DNA from: SZUA-584 sp040768905
GTDB lineage: Bacteria; Bacillota; Clostridia; Christensenellales; SZUA-584
NCBI GenBank assembly: GCA_040768905.1
Contig: JAXGMA010000001.1
Coordinates: forward strand, 1,116,001-1,180,000
Direction: 5' to 3'
DNA length: 64,000 nt
This document shows, piece by piece, positions 39,067 through 48,968 of this stretch (positions are counted from its first letter, which is position 1; every line of letters begins with the position of its first letter). A program made the translations under genes and the position numbers. Below the pieces are notes generated by a model that had not been told where the DNA came from, did not search any database, and saw nothing but the letters and a program-made list of their open reading frames with translations.

Positions 39067-41379
39067 ATGGTCAGCAAAATGCCGATGGTCGCTTTGCGCG
39101 ACGTCATCGTTTTTCCGTATATGGCCCTTCATTTTGAAGTGGGGCGCGACAAATCCATCTCTGCGCTTGAGCAGGCGATGGAAATCGACCAGACTATCTT
39201 TCTCGCGGCTCAAAAGGACAAGGAGCTGCTTGATCCGCAAATGCACGATATTTACGAAGTGGGTACCGTATCGAAGATCAAGCAGATCTTAAAATTGCCT
39301 GGCGATATCATCCGCGTCCTCGTCAAGGGGACTTGCCGTGCACGCATAAAATCTTTTTCGAAAATCGAACCTTATCTTGAGGTGGAGACGGAAGAACTGG
39401 TCTCTTCGCAAGTACAGGAACCCACCACTGAACAACAGGCTCTCAAACGCATGGTGATGGGCCTTTTTGGGCAGCTTGTCAGCATTAGCACCAAAGCCTC
39501 TTCCGAAATGCTCTCTTCTGTCAACAGCGTTTCAGATCTCGGGCAGATGGCCGATGTGATCGCTTCGGGACTGCTTTTTAAGCTTGAAGACAAACAGCGT
39601 ATATTGGAATGCGTTGATGTGACAGAACGTCTCGAAACGCTTGTAGAGCTCTTAACCAGCGAGCTTGAGATCACTGAAATCGAAAATGAGATACGCAATA
39701 AAGTCAGGAAACAGATAGATAAATCGCAAAAGGAATACGTACTGCGCGAACAAATGCGTGCGATACAAAATGAGCTTGGCGAAGCAGGCAGCTTGCAATC
39801 GGAAGCAGATGAGCTGCGCGAGAAATTGAATGCGCTTGATGTCAGCGATGAGATACGGGAAAAGGCCGAAAAAGAGATCGCGCGGATGGAAAAGCTTTCA
39901 CCCGGGTCTCCCGAGCTGGGTGTGATACGCACCTATGTGGAGACCATCATCGACCTGCCCTGGAACGTGATGACGCAGGATAATCTTAGCCTTGACCATG
40001 CGCGGCATATACTCGATGAAGACCACTTCGGGCTTGAAAAAGTCAAGGACCGCATCATAGAGTATATTGCTGTACTGGCACGCAAAAAAGATCTGCGCGG
40101 CCCTGTCTTGTGTTTTGTTGGGCCTCCCGGCACCGGCAAAACATCGATTGCCCGCTCTATCGCCCGTGCTCTCGGGCGCAAATTCGTACGCACCTCTCTC
40201 GGCGGCGTGCGTGACGAGGCCGAGATCCGGGGGCACAGGCGCACATACATCGGCGCGATACCGGGCCGCATCATCTCGTCTGTCAAGCAGGCAGGCAGCC
40301 AGAACCCTGTGTTTTTGTTTGATGAAATAGACAAGATGGCGAGTGATTTCCGCGGAGATCCTGCCGCTGCCATGCTTGAAGTCCTTGATCCTGAAATCAA
40401 TAACAGCTTCCGCGACCATTATCTTGACCTGCCGTTTTCACTCGAGCATGTGATGTTTTTAACGACAGCCAACAGTTACGACGGCATTCCCGCGCCGCTG
40501 CTAGACCGCATGGAAACCATCGAACTTTCAAGTTATACAGAGCTTGAGAAGATCGGCATCGCCCAAAACCACCTTATTCCCAAGCAGCTCAAGGCGCACG
40601 GGCTTGAGCCTGCAGAAGCGGGCATTGAGAACAGCGCGCTTGTGGAGATTATCCGCCGGTATACGCGCGAGGCCGGCGTGAGAGAACTGGAGCGCAAGAT
40701 CGCCACTGTTTTCCGCAAATGCGTCGTGGATCTTAGCAGCCCTGCGCGCAAGCGTGTGCTTGTCAGGAAAAGCACGCTGCAAAGGTATCTTGGGCCACCC
40801 GCATACACACAGGCCGAATCTGAAGCCTTGGACCGCGTTGGGGTTGTCAACGGCCTTGCGTGGACAGCTTCCGGCGGCCAGACGCTTGTTGTCGAGGCCA
40901 TGCGCATGCACGGAAAAGGCAACCTGACGCTCACAGGCAAGCTTGGCGAGGTGATGCAGGAGTCAGCCAAAGCCGCCTTGAGTTATGTGCGCGCCAACAG
41001 CACTGCGCTCGGCATCAACGAGGACTTTATTGACAGCACGGATATCCATATACACCTGCCGGAAGGCGCTATCCCCAAAGACGGCCCCTCCGCCGGCATC
41101 ACCATCGCCGTAGCGATCGTCTCTGCTCTTTCGGGGCGCAGTGTCAAAAGCAGCGTCGCCATGACAGGCGAACTCACGCTCACAGGGCGTGTTTTGCCGA
41201 TCGGGGGTTTAAAAGAAAAAACACTGGCGGCTTTAAAGATGGGCATAAAAACGGTGATCATCCCTGCCGGCAACGATAAAGACCTGCAGACTTTACCAGC
41301 GGCAGTCCGTAAAAACCTTCAGTTTGAACGCGTATCTGAACTTGGCGAAGTGCTAGGCATCGCCTTAAGCAAGGAATAG
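39067..41379 (+). CDS. lon: ATP-dependent protease LonA
   Basis: A 770-residue AAA+ serine protease. The N-terminal LON substrate-binding domain (about 1-195) starts with MPMVALRDVIVFPYMALHFE (in part). A coiled-coil middle (about 195-300) leads to Walker A GPPGTGKTS near 352-360 and Walker B VFLFDEIDKM near 417-426. The C-terminal protease domain has the catalytic Ser in PKDGPSAGITIA (near 676) and Lys in IGGLKEKTLAALKMG (near 719). GGGAGG precedes ATG 39067. Followed by engB after two bases, the order also seen in Bacillus. Confidence 0.97.
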   Translation: MVSKMPMVALRDVIVFPYMALHFEVGRDKSISALEQAMEIDQTIFLAAQKDKELLDPQMHDIYEVGTVSKIKQILKLPGDIIRVLVKGTCRARIKSFSKIEPYLEVETEELVSSQVQEPTTEQQALKRMVMGLFGQLVSISTKASSEMLSSVNSVSDLGQMADVIASGLLFKLEDKQRILECVDVTERLETLVELLTSELEITEIENEIRNKVRKQIDKSQKEYVLREQMRAIQNELGEAGSLQSEADELREKLNALDVSDEIREKAEKEIARMEKLSPGSPELGVIRTYVETIIDLPWNVMTQDNLSLDHARHILDEDHFGLEKVKDRIIEYIAVLARKKDLRGPVLCFVGPPGTGKTSIARSIARALGRKFVRTSLGGVRDEAEIRGHRRTYIGAIPGRIISSVKQAGSQNPVFLFDEIDKMASDFRGDPAAAMLEVLDPEINNSFRDHYLDLPFSLEHVMFLTTANSYDGIPAPLLDRMETIELSSYTELEKIGIAQNHLIPKQLKAHGLEPAEAGIENSALVEIIRRYTREAGVRELERKIATVFRKCVVDLSSPARKRVLVRKSTLQRYLGPPAYTQAESEALDRVGVVNGLAWTASGGQTLVVEAMRMHGKGNLTLTGKLGEVMQESAKAALSYVRANSTALGINEDFIDSTDIHIHLPEGAIPKDGPSAGITIAVAIVSALSGRSVKSSVAMTGELTLTGRVLPIGGLKEKTLAALKMGIKTVIIPAGNDKDLQTLPAAVRKNLQFERVSELGEVLGIALSKE

Positions 41380-41381
41380 CC

Positions 41382-41966
41382 ATGCTGATAAAAAGCGCCC
41401 GGTTCTTAACAAGCATGAAAGATAAAACCGGCTACCCACAGACAGGTTTGCCGGAGATTGCTGTGTGCGGCAAATCCAACGTCGGAAAATCTTCTCTCAT
41501 CAACTATCTGACAGGCCATTCAAAACTCGCCAAAACGAGCGGGAGCCCCGGCAAGACGAGGCTGGTTAATTTTTTTGTGATCAACGAAGAATTTGTGCTT
41601 GTTGACCTGCCGGGCTATGGTTATGCCAAAGTCTCTAAGAGCGAACAGAAAAACTGGGCTCAGATGATAGAAACGTATCTGGGGCACTCTGATAAACTGC
41701 GCGCGCTCCTGTTGCTGCTTGATATACGCCACACGCCTACGGCTGACGACAAGCTTATGTTTGACTGGGCGGCGCACTTTGGACTGCATGTCATCATCGT
41801 CGCGACCAAAGCAGACAAAATTGCAAAAACGCGGCGGCCGGCACAGCTTTCGGCCATCAAAAAGGCCGTCAGCAGCGGCGTGGATTACCCGATCGTCGCC
41901 GTTTCTGCGCAAAACAAACTCGGCGGCATTACGCTCCTTGAAGAAATCGAAAAGGCCATTCTATGA
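41382..41966 (+). CDS. engB: Ribosome biogenesis GTPase EngB/YsxC
   Basis: A 194-residue TrmE-Era-EngA-EngB GTPase needed for 50S assembly. G1 GKSNVGKSS (about 29-37), G2 TSGSPGKTR (about 53-61), G3 DLPGYGYAKVSK (about 74-85), G4 TKAD (about 143-146) and G5 SAQ are all present. It begins two bases after lon and overlaps the phosphoesterase gene by four bases. Typical length. Confidence 0.96.
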   Translation: MLIKSARFLTSMKDKTGYPQTGLPEIAVCGKSNVGKSSLINYLTGHSKLAKTSGSPGKTRLVNFFVINEEFVLVDLPGYGYAKVSKSEQKNWAQMIETYLGHSDKLRALLLLLDIRHTPTADDKLMFDWAAHFGLHVIIVATKADKIAKTRRPAQLSAIKKAVSSGVDYPIVAVSAQNKLGGITLLEEIEKAIL

Positions 41967-42661
41967 AGATATACGCAATAGGCGATCTGCATCTTTCCAG
42001 CTTTTCACCCAAACCGATGGATATCTTCGGCACGCATTGGGACGGCCACTGGGAACGCATCAAAAAAAGCTGGCAAAGCCTTGTGTCAGAAAACGACGTC
42101 ATACTGCTGCCCGGGGACTTGAGCTGGGCGATGCGGCTTGATGAGGCAAAGGCTGATCTAAAAGAAATTTGCGCCATGCCCGGAAAAAAAGTGCTTCTCA
42201 AGGGCAACCACGATTTTTGGTGGGGCTCCTTGGCGCAGGTCAACGCGCTGCTGAGCGGCAGTGCTTTCGCTCTGCAGAACAACTGCTTCTTATTCGGCGA
42301 TTATGTGATCGCAGGCACAAGAGGTTGGCTTTTTCCAGCAAATCGTCAATATAAGCCGGAAACGGATGAGAAAATCTATGTGCGCGAAGCAGCCCGTCTT
42401 GAGCTTTCATTATCTTGTGCGCGCAGCAAAGCGCCTGACGCGACGCTTATCGGCATGATCCATTACCCGCCGTCTGATTCAGAAGGCTCACCGACACTGT
42501 TTACGGATTTATTTGAGAAGTACGGCGCATGCCATGTGGTTTACGGCCATCTGCATTCAGCCAATATCATCGGCGCGCTCTCCGGCAATATCCGCAGTGT
42601 TGATTATTCGCTCGTTTCCTGTGATGCGATCGGTTTTTCGCCCGTCATGCTAAGCGTTTAA
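41963..42661 (+). CDS. Metallophosphoesterase
   Basis: A 232-residue calcineurin-like phosphoesterase. Metal ligands are seen in AIGDLHLSSF (D-x-H, residues 5-14), LLPGDLSWA (GD, about 50-58), LKGNHDFWWG (GNHD, about 75-84), MIHYPP (about 168-173) and VVYGHLHSANI (GHLH, about 197-207). It ends just before the convergent lonB gene. Substrate not predictable; relatives are annotated as general phosphohydrolases. Confidence 0.9.
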   Translation: MKIYAIGDLHLSSFSPKPMDIFGTHWDGHWERIKKSWQSLVSENDVILLPGDLSWAMRLDEAKADLKEICAMPGKKVLLKGNHDFWWGSLAQVNALLSGSAFALQNNCFLFGDYVIAGTRGWLFPANRQYKPETDEKIYVREAARLELSLSCARSKAPDATLIGMIHYPPSDSEGSPTLFTDLFEKYGACHVVYGHLHSANIIGALSGNIRSVDYSLVSCDAIGFSPVMLSV

Positions 42662-42665
42662 GCTT

Positions 42666-44312
42666 TTACTGAGTTTCGCTGCCCTGAGCACTTAATATAT
42701 CGTCAACGGGCGTTGCTGATTTTTGAAATACGAGCCGGATGACCTCTGCGATATGGCGGGCACCTTTTATACAAACGCCTTCGCTGCCCTGAACATCCTC
42801 GATGTTCTCTTCCGGCACGATCACCAGCGCTGCGCCCGCGCGCTGTGCTGCCAATGCTTTGGCTTTGACGCCGCCGACAGCCCGTATGCTTCCGTTGATG
42901 GATATTTCTCCTGTCATTGCCACGCCCTGCATGGCTTTGCGTCCTGTAACCGCCGAGAAAACCGATGCAGCTATAGCCACACCTGCCGAAGGCCCGTCAA
43001 CCGGCGCACAGCCCGGCATGTTGATGTGAATGTAATAATCCGAAGGATTGATGCCGAAATTTTTTTGCAGGGCCGTCAGCACGTTCTCCACGGAACTTTT
43101 CGCGGTGCTTTTCCGCCTGAATTTTTTACTCTCAAAGCCCATCTCCTCTTCATCGACCAGCCCGGTGACCGTCAGAGAACCTCGCGCCGCCCTGACTGCT
43201 ACTGTTTCGATTTCAATGATCGTCCCAATATTGCTGCCATATACAGCGAGCCCGTTGATGCAGCCCACACTGTTTGCGCCCAGCCGCAAAACCGGGCGTT
43301 TTAAATATTTGCCCGTTTCTATGACCCACAACACATGGTCTGCAGCAATGCTGCAAGCTCCTTTTTCTCGTGCTATGCCGGCAGACATCTGCACGATATT
43401 GACGGCGTCTCTCCCGTTTGCCGCATACTCACCGATCAAGGCGGCTGCCTGTGCGCTGATGGTATAGTCTGCGCGCAGAGCCGCATTCTTCGATATCGTG
43501 ACCACCTCTTCAGAATAAAGCGGCCTGAAGAATATCTCCATGCAGCGTGACCGTATAGCGGATGGGATCTCGCGCGGTGATTTTGTGGTTGCGCCCACCA
43601 GCCGGAAATCGGCCGGCATCCCCTGCGAAAACACTTCGTGTATATACGGCGGTATGCTTTTATTCTCTTTGCTGTAATAAGCGCTGTCAAAACAAACGCG
43701 CCGGTCTTCCAGCACTTTGAGCAGTTTGTTGATATGATACGGATGCAGCTCGCCGATCTCATCCAGAAACAGAATACCGCCGTGCGCCCGCGTGACCGCA
43801 CCTTCTTTCGGCTGCGGTACGCCCGCCATGCCGTAAGCCCCTGCACCCTGGTATATGGGATCGTGGACAGAGCCGATCAGCGGATCCGCGATATTGCGTT
43901 CGTCATAGCGCAGGCATGTCGCATCAATCTCAATAAATTTGGCGTCGCGCTTAAACGGCGAGCCGGCGGTCTGCTTCGCTTTGTTCATCACAAGGCGTGC
44001 AGCACAGGTTTTCCCCACGCCCGGCGGGCCGTAGATCAGCACATGCTGCGGATTCTCGCCGCACAGGGCAGCTGACAGAGCCATGATGCCTTCTTTCTGC
44101 CCGATGATCTCGTCAAAATGCTGCGGCCGCGTTTTTTCAGAAAGCGGTACATTAAGGGAAATGCCGCGCATCTTGCGCAAACGCTCCATCTGTACCTTTG
44201 ATTCCCCGTCAAAGCTTGTTTTGCTTGTGCGTTTTTGCTTGAGCTGGCTCAAAAAATAAGCGCCGATAATGACACTCACAGCCAGCTGGATCATTATGAT
44301 CAATTCGGTCAT
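42666..44312 (-). CDS. lonB: LonB-type membrane-anchored ATP-dependent protease
   Basis: A 548-residue Lon-like protease without the LON N-domain. An N-terminal membrane helix (about residues 3-22) precedes the AAA+ module: Walker A YGPPGVGKTCAA near 94-105, Walker B GGILFLDEIGEL near 178-189. The C-terminal protease domain contains PVDGPSAGVAIAASVFS (catalytic Ser, near 451) and VGGVKAKALAAQ (catalytic Lys near 496). This matches sporulation LonB of Bacillus, also encoded beside lonA. ATG 44312 follows AAGGAG. Suggests a spore-forming lineage. Confidence 0.92.
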   Translation of the reverse strand: MTELIIMIQLAVSVIIGAYFLSQLKQKRTSKTSFDGESKVQMERLRKMRGISLNVPLSEKTRPQHFDEIIGQKEGIMALSAALCGENPQHVLIYGPPGVGKTCAARLVMNKAKQTAGSPFKRDAKFIEIDATCLRYDERNIADPLIGSVHDPIYQGAGAYGMAGVPQPKEGAVTRAHGGILFLDEIGELHPYHINKLLKVLEDRRVCFDSAYYSKENKSIPPYIHEVFSQGMPADFRLVGATTKSPREIPSAIRSRCMEIFFRPLYSEEVVTISKNAALRADYTISAQAAALIGEYAANGRDAVNIVQMSAGIAREKGACSIAADHVLWVIETGKYLKRPVLRLGANSVGCINGLAVYGSNIGTIIEIETVAVRAARGSLTVTGLVDEEEMGFESKKFRRKSTAKSSVENVLTALQKNFGINPSDYYIHINMPGCAPVDGPSAGVAIAASVFSAVTGRKAMQGVAMTGEISINGSIRAVGGVKAKALAAQRAGAALVIVPEENIEDVQGSEGVCIKGARHIAEVIRLVFQKSATPVDDILSAQGSETQ

Positions 44313-44397
44313 AAAAAACTCCTTATCCCGTAAATCTAGTATACGGAATAAGGAGAATTGTATGCGGACATCATTTAAACCATTGAATCAATACACG

Positions 44398-46821
44398 TCA
44401 TTCCTGTTTTTTGAATGCAGGCTTGCCTTTTTCAAGATACATGTGCACCTTGTCCTTGATGCTGATCGTTCCCTTGAGTATCTCTTCGGAAAGCTGGTCT
44501 TCGACGATCTGCTGTATCATGCGCCTTAAGGGACGGGCGCCGTAATTCTCATCAAAACCTTCCCGTGCCAGATGTTCCACCGTATCTTCAGAATAGGTGA
44601 GGAAGATTTCGCGCTCTTCAAGCCGTTTGATCACATTGCCCAGCATCAGTCGTACGATCTGGCGCGTATGTTCCTCATCAAGTTTGTGGAACACGATGAT
44701 ATCGTCAAGGCGGTTGATAAACTCCGGCCGGAATGCTTTTTTGAGTTCCTCGAGGATGCCCTGTTTCATCTGTGCATAACCGCGGTCGTCATTTGCCGCC
44801 GCGAAGCCAATTTTTTTGGCATCGACGTTGGCTGCACCGAGGTTAGACGTCATGATAATCACGCAGTTTTTAAAATCCACCACACGCCCTTTGGAATCTG
44901 TCAGACGGCCGTCTTCAAGGATCTGAAGCATGATGTTGAAGACATCAGGATGTGCCTTTTCGATCTCATCGAGAAGCAGCACCGAATAAGGATGGCGGCG
45001 GATTTTCTCAGTCAGCTGGCCGCCTTCTTCAAACCCCACATAACCGGGCGGAGAGCCGATGAGCTTCGAAACCGCATGCTTCTCCATATATTCGGACATA
45101 TCGAGGCGAAGCAGCGCATCCTCATCGCCGAACATTGCCTCAGCAAGCGCGCGTGAAAGCTCCGTCTTGCCGACGCCTGTCGGGCCAAGGAAAATAAACG
45201 AGCCCACCGGCCTTTTGGGGTCTTTGAGCCCGGCGCGCGAACGCCTGATTGCCTTGCTGACAGCTGTGCAGGCCTCGTCCTGGCCAATCACGCGCCGGTG
45301 CAGCGTTTCCTCTAGATCGAGCAGGCGCTTGGCCTCATCCTCAGTCAGTTTCACAACAGGGATGTTCGTCCATTTGGAGACGATCTCGGCGATCTCCTGA
45401 TCAGTCACTTTTGCCTCACGCTGGCTCGTATCATCTTCCCAGGCCTTTTTCATTTCTGTGATCTGCTGGCCGATGCGCTTTTCTTCATCTCTGAGCTCCG
45501 CAGCTTTCTCAAACTTCTGATGTGCGATGGCTTCTTCCTTCTCTTTGCGCAACTGCTCCTGCTTTTCTTCGAGCTCTTTAATATCCGGCGGCGCTGTGTA
45601 CAGACTCAGTCGCACCTTGGAAGCCGCCTCGTCCATAAGATCGATCGCCTTGTCAGGCAGGAAACGATCCATCAAATATCTGTCGGAAAGTTCAGCCGCC
45701 GCTTTTAAAGCTTCGTCCGTAATCTTGACTTTGTGGTGCGCTTCATAGCGGTCCCTTAAGCCCTTTAATATCTCAATCGTTTCATCGCGCGTGGGTTCGC
45801 CGACTGTGACAGGCTGGAAACGCCTCTCAAGCGCTGCATCTTTTTCTATGTGCTTTCTGTATTCATCGTATGTCGTCGCCCCGACGACCTGAATTTCTCC
45901 GCGCGCAAGCGCCGGTTTCAATATACTGGCCGCATCCATGGCGCCCTCAGCCGCGCCCGCGCCGACGATCGTATGTATTTCGTCAATAAACAATATCACG
46001 CTGCCTGATGCTTTTAAGTCTTTCAGCGCGTCTTTTAGCCTGTCCTCAAACTCCCCTCTGTATTTGGTGCCAGCGATCATCCCGGCGAGGTCGAGTGAAA
46101 AAACACGCCTGCCGCGCAGCAGCTCTGGCACGTTGCCGTCAGCAATGCGCTGTGCGAGCCCTTCTGCGATCGCCGACTTGCCGACGCCCGGCTCTCCGAT
46201 CAGCACCGGGTTGTTCTTGGTGCGTCTTGAGAGAATCTGCGTGATGCGTTCAATTTCCTGAGTACGCCCGATGACCGGATCAAGCTCTCCGTCACGCGCT
46301 GCCTTTGTAAGGTCGCGCCCGAATTTATCGAGTTTTGGTGTTTTTACATCCTTTTTATCGTCAGTCTCTCCCATGCCGGCGTTTTCGCCCGTCACATTGT
46401 GAATGCCGTTTTCGATTTCGCCGAAATCGGCGCCCAGTTCATTCATAATCTTGAACGCAACGCCCTCCTTTTCACGGATCAGCGCCATGAGAATGTGTTC
46501 AGTCCCCACATAGCTTTGCCCGAGCTGACGCGAAAATGCCACCGACAGCTCGAGTATCTTTTTGGAGCGCGGCGTGTATCCAAAGCCCTGCGTAAACATA
46601 AAATCCCCCTGGCCGATCAGCGAAAGCACGTTTTGCATCACCGATTCTTCTGTAATGCCCGTCATTGCCAGCAGATTGGCGGCTGCGCCCTCTTTTTCAC
46701 AGATCAGGCCGAGCAGCAGATGCTCAGTACCCACATAATTATGCCCGAGCTCGCGTGCTTTTTTCTCTGCATGTTTGAGCGCACTTTTGGCGCCCTCAGT
46801 AAATTTAGCAAAAAAATCCAT
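44398..46821 (-). CDS. clpC: Clp protease ATPase ClpC
   Basis: An 807-residue Hsp100 unfoldase for ClpP. Two Clp-N repeats (about 1-145) start FAKFTEGAKSALKHAEKKAR (in part). D1 has GEPGVGKSAIAEG (about 205-217) and VILFIDEIHTIVGAG; a UVR-containing coiled-coil insert (KEKEEAIAHQKFEKAAELRDEE, quoted in part) near 415-450 is the ClpC hallmark distinguishing it from ClpB/ClpA. D2 has LGPTGVGKTELSRALA (about 540-555) and VLLLDEIEKAHPDVF. Last gene of the ctsR operon, controlled by the CtsR box at 48,868. Confidence 0.97.
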   Translation of the reverse strand: MDFFAKFTEGAKSALKHAEKKARELGHNYVGTEHLLLGLICEKEGAAANLLAMTGITEESVMQNVLSLIGQGDFMFTQGFGYTPRSKKILELSVAFSRQLGQSYVGTEHILMALIREKEGVAFKIMNELGADFGEIENGIHNVTGENAGMGETDDKKDVKTPKLDKFGRDLTKAARDGELDPVIGRTQEIERITQILSRRTKNNPVLIGEPGVGKSAIAEGLAQRIADGNVPELLRGRRVFSLDLAGMIAGTKYRGEFEDRLKDALKDLKASGSVILFIDEIHTIVGAGAAEGAMDAASILKPALARGEIQVVGATTYDEYRKHIEKDAALERRFQPVTVGEPTRDETIEILKGLRDRYEAHHKVKITDEALKAAAELSDRYLMDRFLPDKAIDLMDEAASKVRLSLYTAPPDIKELEEKQEQLRKEKEEAIAHQKFEKAAELRDEEKRIGQQITEMKKAWEDDTSQREAKVTDQEIAEIVSKWTNIPVVKLTEDEAKRLLDLEETLHRRVIGQDEACTAVSKAIRRSRAGLKDPKRPVGSFIFLGPTGVGKTELSRALAEAMFGDEDALLRLDMSEYMEKHAVSKLIGSPPGYVGFEEGGQLTEKIRRHPYSVLLLDEIEKAHPDVFNIMLQILEDGRLTDSKGRVVDFKNCVIIMTSNLGAANVDAKKIGFAAANDDRGYAQMKQGILEELKKAFRPEFINRLDDIIVFHKLDEEHTRQIVRLMLGNVIKRLEEREIFLTYSEDTVEHLAREGFDENYGARPLRRMIQQIVEDQLSEEILKGTISIKDKVHMYLEKGKPAFKKQE

Positions 46822-46872
46822 ATCTTAGTTCCTTTCCGGCAGGCTGATTTCTGTTTGTCCAAAAAATCAGCG

Positions 46873-47877
46873 TCAAATAAAAATATTTCGTAACATCTCC
46901 GCGCGCACAGCATCGCGCTCATGCGGTTTTGCATATCCGCTCATCTGCGCGATGGTGGCCGGGCGCGTATTCATCATGAGTTTATATAGCTGCCCGCTGG
47001 TCATTCCCGGCACAATTCCGAGAGAAACGCCGAGCGCGACATCTGATAGCAGTTTCTGCGCTTCGCTGTCGCCTATACGTCGTGCATACTTAAGTATGCC
47101 GATCGCGCGCCAAATGCGGTCTTCAAGCAGCAACCCTAAGTTTGCATGGAGTTCCCGCCTTGTATTTCTTTCAAAATCGATCACCTTATTGGCAGTCGAG
47201 AGCAGCCGAGATAATATCTCCTTTTCTGAAACGCCGAGCGTGACTTGGTTTGAGAACTGATAAAACGACCCGGCAGGCGTACTCCCTTCCCCCAAAGCCC
47301 CGCGCACCGTCATTCCAACTTTACTGATCATCGCAGCGATACGCTGCATGCCTTTAGCTGCCGTGAGCGCCGGCAGGTGCAGCATCAGTGAAGCACGCAG
47401 GCCTGTGCCTACATTGGTCGGGCAGCTTGTGAGAAACCCAAGCTTCTCGTCAAATGCGTATGAGATACCCCCTGAAAGCATGTTGTCAATCCTGTCGGCC
47501 GTATCGTAAGTGGCCACAAGGGAAAGCCCTGACCCTAGGCTTTGTATGCGGAAGTGATCCTCTTCCAATATCATCACGCTGATACTTTGGTCATTGTTTG
47601 CAATTAATGCGCCGTTTTTGCTTGCTGCATGGTTGCTGCTGATGATGTGGCTTTCGATCAGCGCGCGCCTATCGATCTCATTGAGTTCCAGAAGATGCGT
47701 GTATGTAAAATCAGGTGAAACAAGCAAACATCGTTTGGCAGCAGCATGGACCTTTTCGATATCATCCGGCAGCGTGATCCTTGAGGGAAATACAACATCA
47801 GCCATATTCCTGGCGAGCCTGATGCGCGTGGATACAACAACATCGCACTGCGGTGCATCATCCTTAAGCCATCTCAT
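46873..47877 (-). CDS. mcsB: Protein arginine kinase McsB
   Basis: A 334-residue phosphagen-kinase-family enzyme that phosphorylates arginines to mark proteins for ClpCP. VVSTRIRLARNMADVVFP (about 14-31) is the N-terminal signature, LTSCPTNVGTGLRASLMLHLP (parts of about 148-168) contains the catalytic Cys loop, and RGALGEGS (about 192-199) is also conserved. It overlaps mcsA and is followed by clpC. Confidence 0.96.
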   Translation of the reverse strand: MRWLKDDAPQCDVVVSTRIRLARNMADVVFPSRITLPDDIEKVHAAAKRCLLVSPDFTYTHLLELNEIDRRALIESHIISSNHAASKNGALIANNDQSISVMILEEDHFRIQSLGSGLSLVATYDTADRIDNMLSGGISYAFDEKLGFLTSCPTNVGTGLRASLMLHLPALTAAKGMQRIAAMISKVGMTVRGALGEGSTPAGSFYQFSNQVTLGVSEKEILSRLLSTANKVIDFERNTRRELHANLGLLLEDRIWRAIGILKYARRIGDSEAQKLLSDVALGVSLGIVPGMTSGQLYKLMMNTRPATIAQMSGYAKPHERDAVRAEMLRNIFI

Positions 47878-48383
47878 TGTTGTCCCTCCTTATCAATCAG
47901 CGCGATTTCATCACGCAGACGTGCCGCCTCCTCGAAATTCTCCACAGAGACTGCTTCGCGCAGTTTGCTTTTAAGCTGCTCTCTGGCCTCTTTTTTATTG
48001 ACTTCCAGTTCCGTTGCCGGCACCGATTGAGCCTCTAAGCGCTCTCCGGGGCGCTTGCCCGTGTGCACTGTGTTCATATGGATACCTTTAAGAACCGGCA
48101 AGATGCTCTGTTCAAAAACTTGATAGCAGTTTGCACAGCCGAGTTTTCCGCAGTTTTTAAAACTTATCAGGGTTGTGCCGCAGTTACCGCATTTTATTTC
48201 CTGAGCCTCTTTGCCGTCATAAAACGCACTTAAAAAGTCGTTGAACGAAAACCAGGGCAAATCTGCCGTGCTATTTTTCTGTGCAGCACATTGTCCGCAC
48301 AAATGAAGCGTTTTCATCTGTCCGTTAGCAAAACTCGTCATATGGACGCTTGCCGTATTCTTCTGACAGCTCTCACAAAGCAT
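47874..48383 (-). CDS. mcsA: McsA, activator of the McsB kinase
   Basis: A 169-residue protein with two zinc-binding pairs at each side: CESCQKN and CGQCAAQ (about residues 3-34), then CGNCGTTL and CANCYQVFE (about 65-90). The C-terminal UVR domain, KLREAVSVENFEEAARLRDEIALID (in part), matches the ClpC insert and mediates interaction. It overlaps ctsR by one base and mcsB by four, as in the canonical operon. Confidence 0.94.
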   Translation of the reverse strand: MLCESCQKNTASVHMTSFANGQMKTLHLCGQCAAQKNSTADLPWFSFNDFLSAFYDGKEAQEIKCGNCGTTLISFKNCGKLGCANCYQVFEQSILPVLKGIHMNTVHTGKRPGERLEAQSVPATELEVNKKEAREQLKSKLREAVSVENFEEAARLRDEIALIDKEGQQ

Positions 48384-48850
48384 TATTCTTCCTCCCTGCT
48401 CATCAATACCAGAACAAGCTGCTTGAGTATCCCCGCTCTTATGTTGTCCTTCAATACCGCAGGGCTTTGCAGCGCTTTATCAGAAACCGCAGCAGCCATG
48501 AGTGCACCCTCGTTTTCAGAAACCGCCCCGCTTTCAACCAGGCGGCAGATAACATCCTGAGCGTCCCGCTCAGAAATCCGCTCACCGATGCGCGATGTGA
48601 CAAGCCGAAACAGGTGGTTTGATTCATCAATGCGCAAACGCAATACCCGGATATATCCGCCGCCGCCGCGTCTGCTTTCTATGATATAACCTTTGTCGGG
48701 CGTAAAACGCGTCGCGAGCACATAGTTGATCTGAGACGGCGCACAATTAAAATGCTGCGCAAGCTCGTTGCGCTGAAGTTCTATCTTCCCTTCATATTCG
48801 CTCATCAGTTCCTTGATAAATTGCTCAATGGTGTCGCTGAGTACCGACAT
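48383..48850 (-). CDS. ctsR: Transcriptional repressor CtsR
   Basis: A 155-residue class III heat-shock repressor. The N-terminal winged helix-turn-helix has AQHFNCAPSQINYVLATRF (about 30-48) and the wing YIIESRRGGGGYIRV (about 54-68), whose GGGGYIR tetraglycine is the thermosensing loop. The C-terminal dimerisation and McsB-recognition region follows. A matching CtsR box lies just upstream, indicating autoregulation of the operon. Confidence 0.96.
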   Translation of the reverse strand: MSVLSDTIEQFIKELMSEYEGKIELQRNELAQHFNCAPSQINYVLATRFTPDKGYIIESRRGGGGYIRVLRLRIDESNHLFRLVTSRIGERISERDAQDVICRLVESGAVSENEGALMAAAVSDKALQSPAVLKDNIRAGILKQLVLVLMSREEE

Positions 48851-48867
48851 AGCCGCACCTCTTCTCT

Positions 48868-48884
48868 TTTGACTATCTTTGACC
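48868..48884 (-). promoter_or_regulatory. CtsR operator
   Basis: Minus strand GGTCAAA-GAT-AGTCAAA, an exact match to the known heptad direct repeat (A/G)GTCAAA-NAN-(A/G)GTCAAA. It lies between the -10 and the ctsR start, so a bound repressor would block initiation or early elongation. Confidence 0.95.
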
Positions 48885-48893
48885 TTTATGTTT

Positions 48894-48921
48894 ATTATAC
48901 ATGTTTATAAAAAAAAATCAA
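48894..48921 (-). promoter_or_regulatory. Promoter of the ctsR-mcsA-mcsB-clpC operon
   Basis: Minus-strand TTGATT (48916-48921) and a perfect TATAAT (48894-48899) with a 16-base T-rich spacer. The CtsR operator begins about 10 bases downstream of the -10. Confidence 0.75.
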
Positions 48922-48968
48922 TGGCTCTAAACATTAAAAACTTTAATTCATGCTGATGTAGTTGTTTT

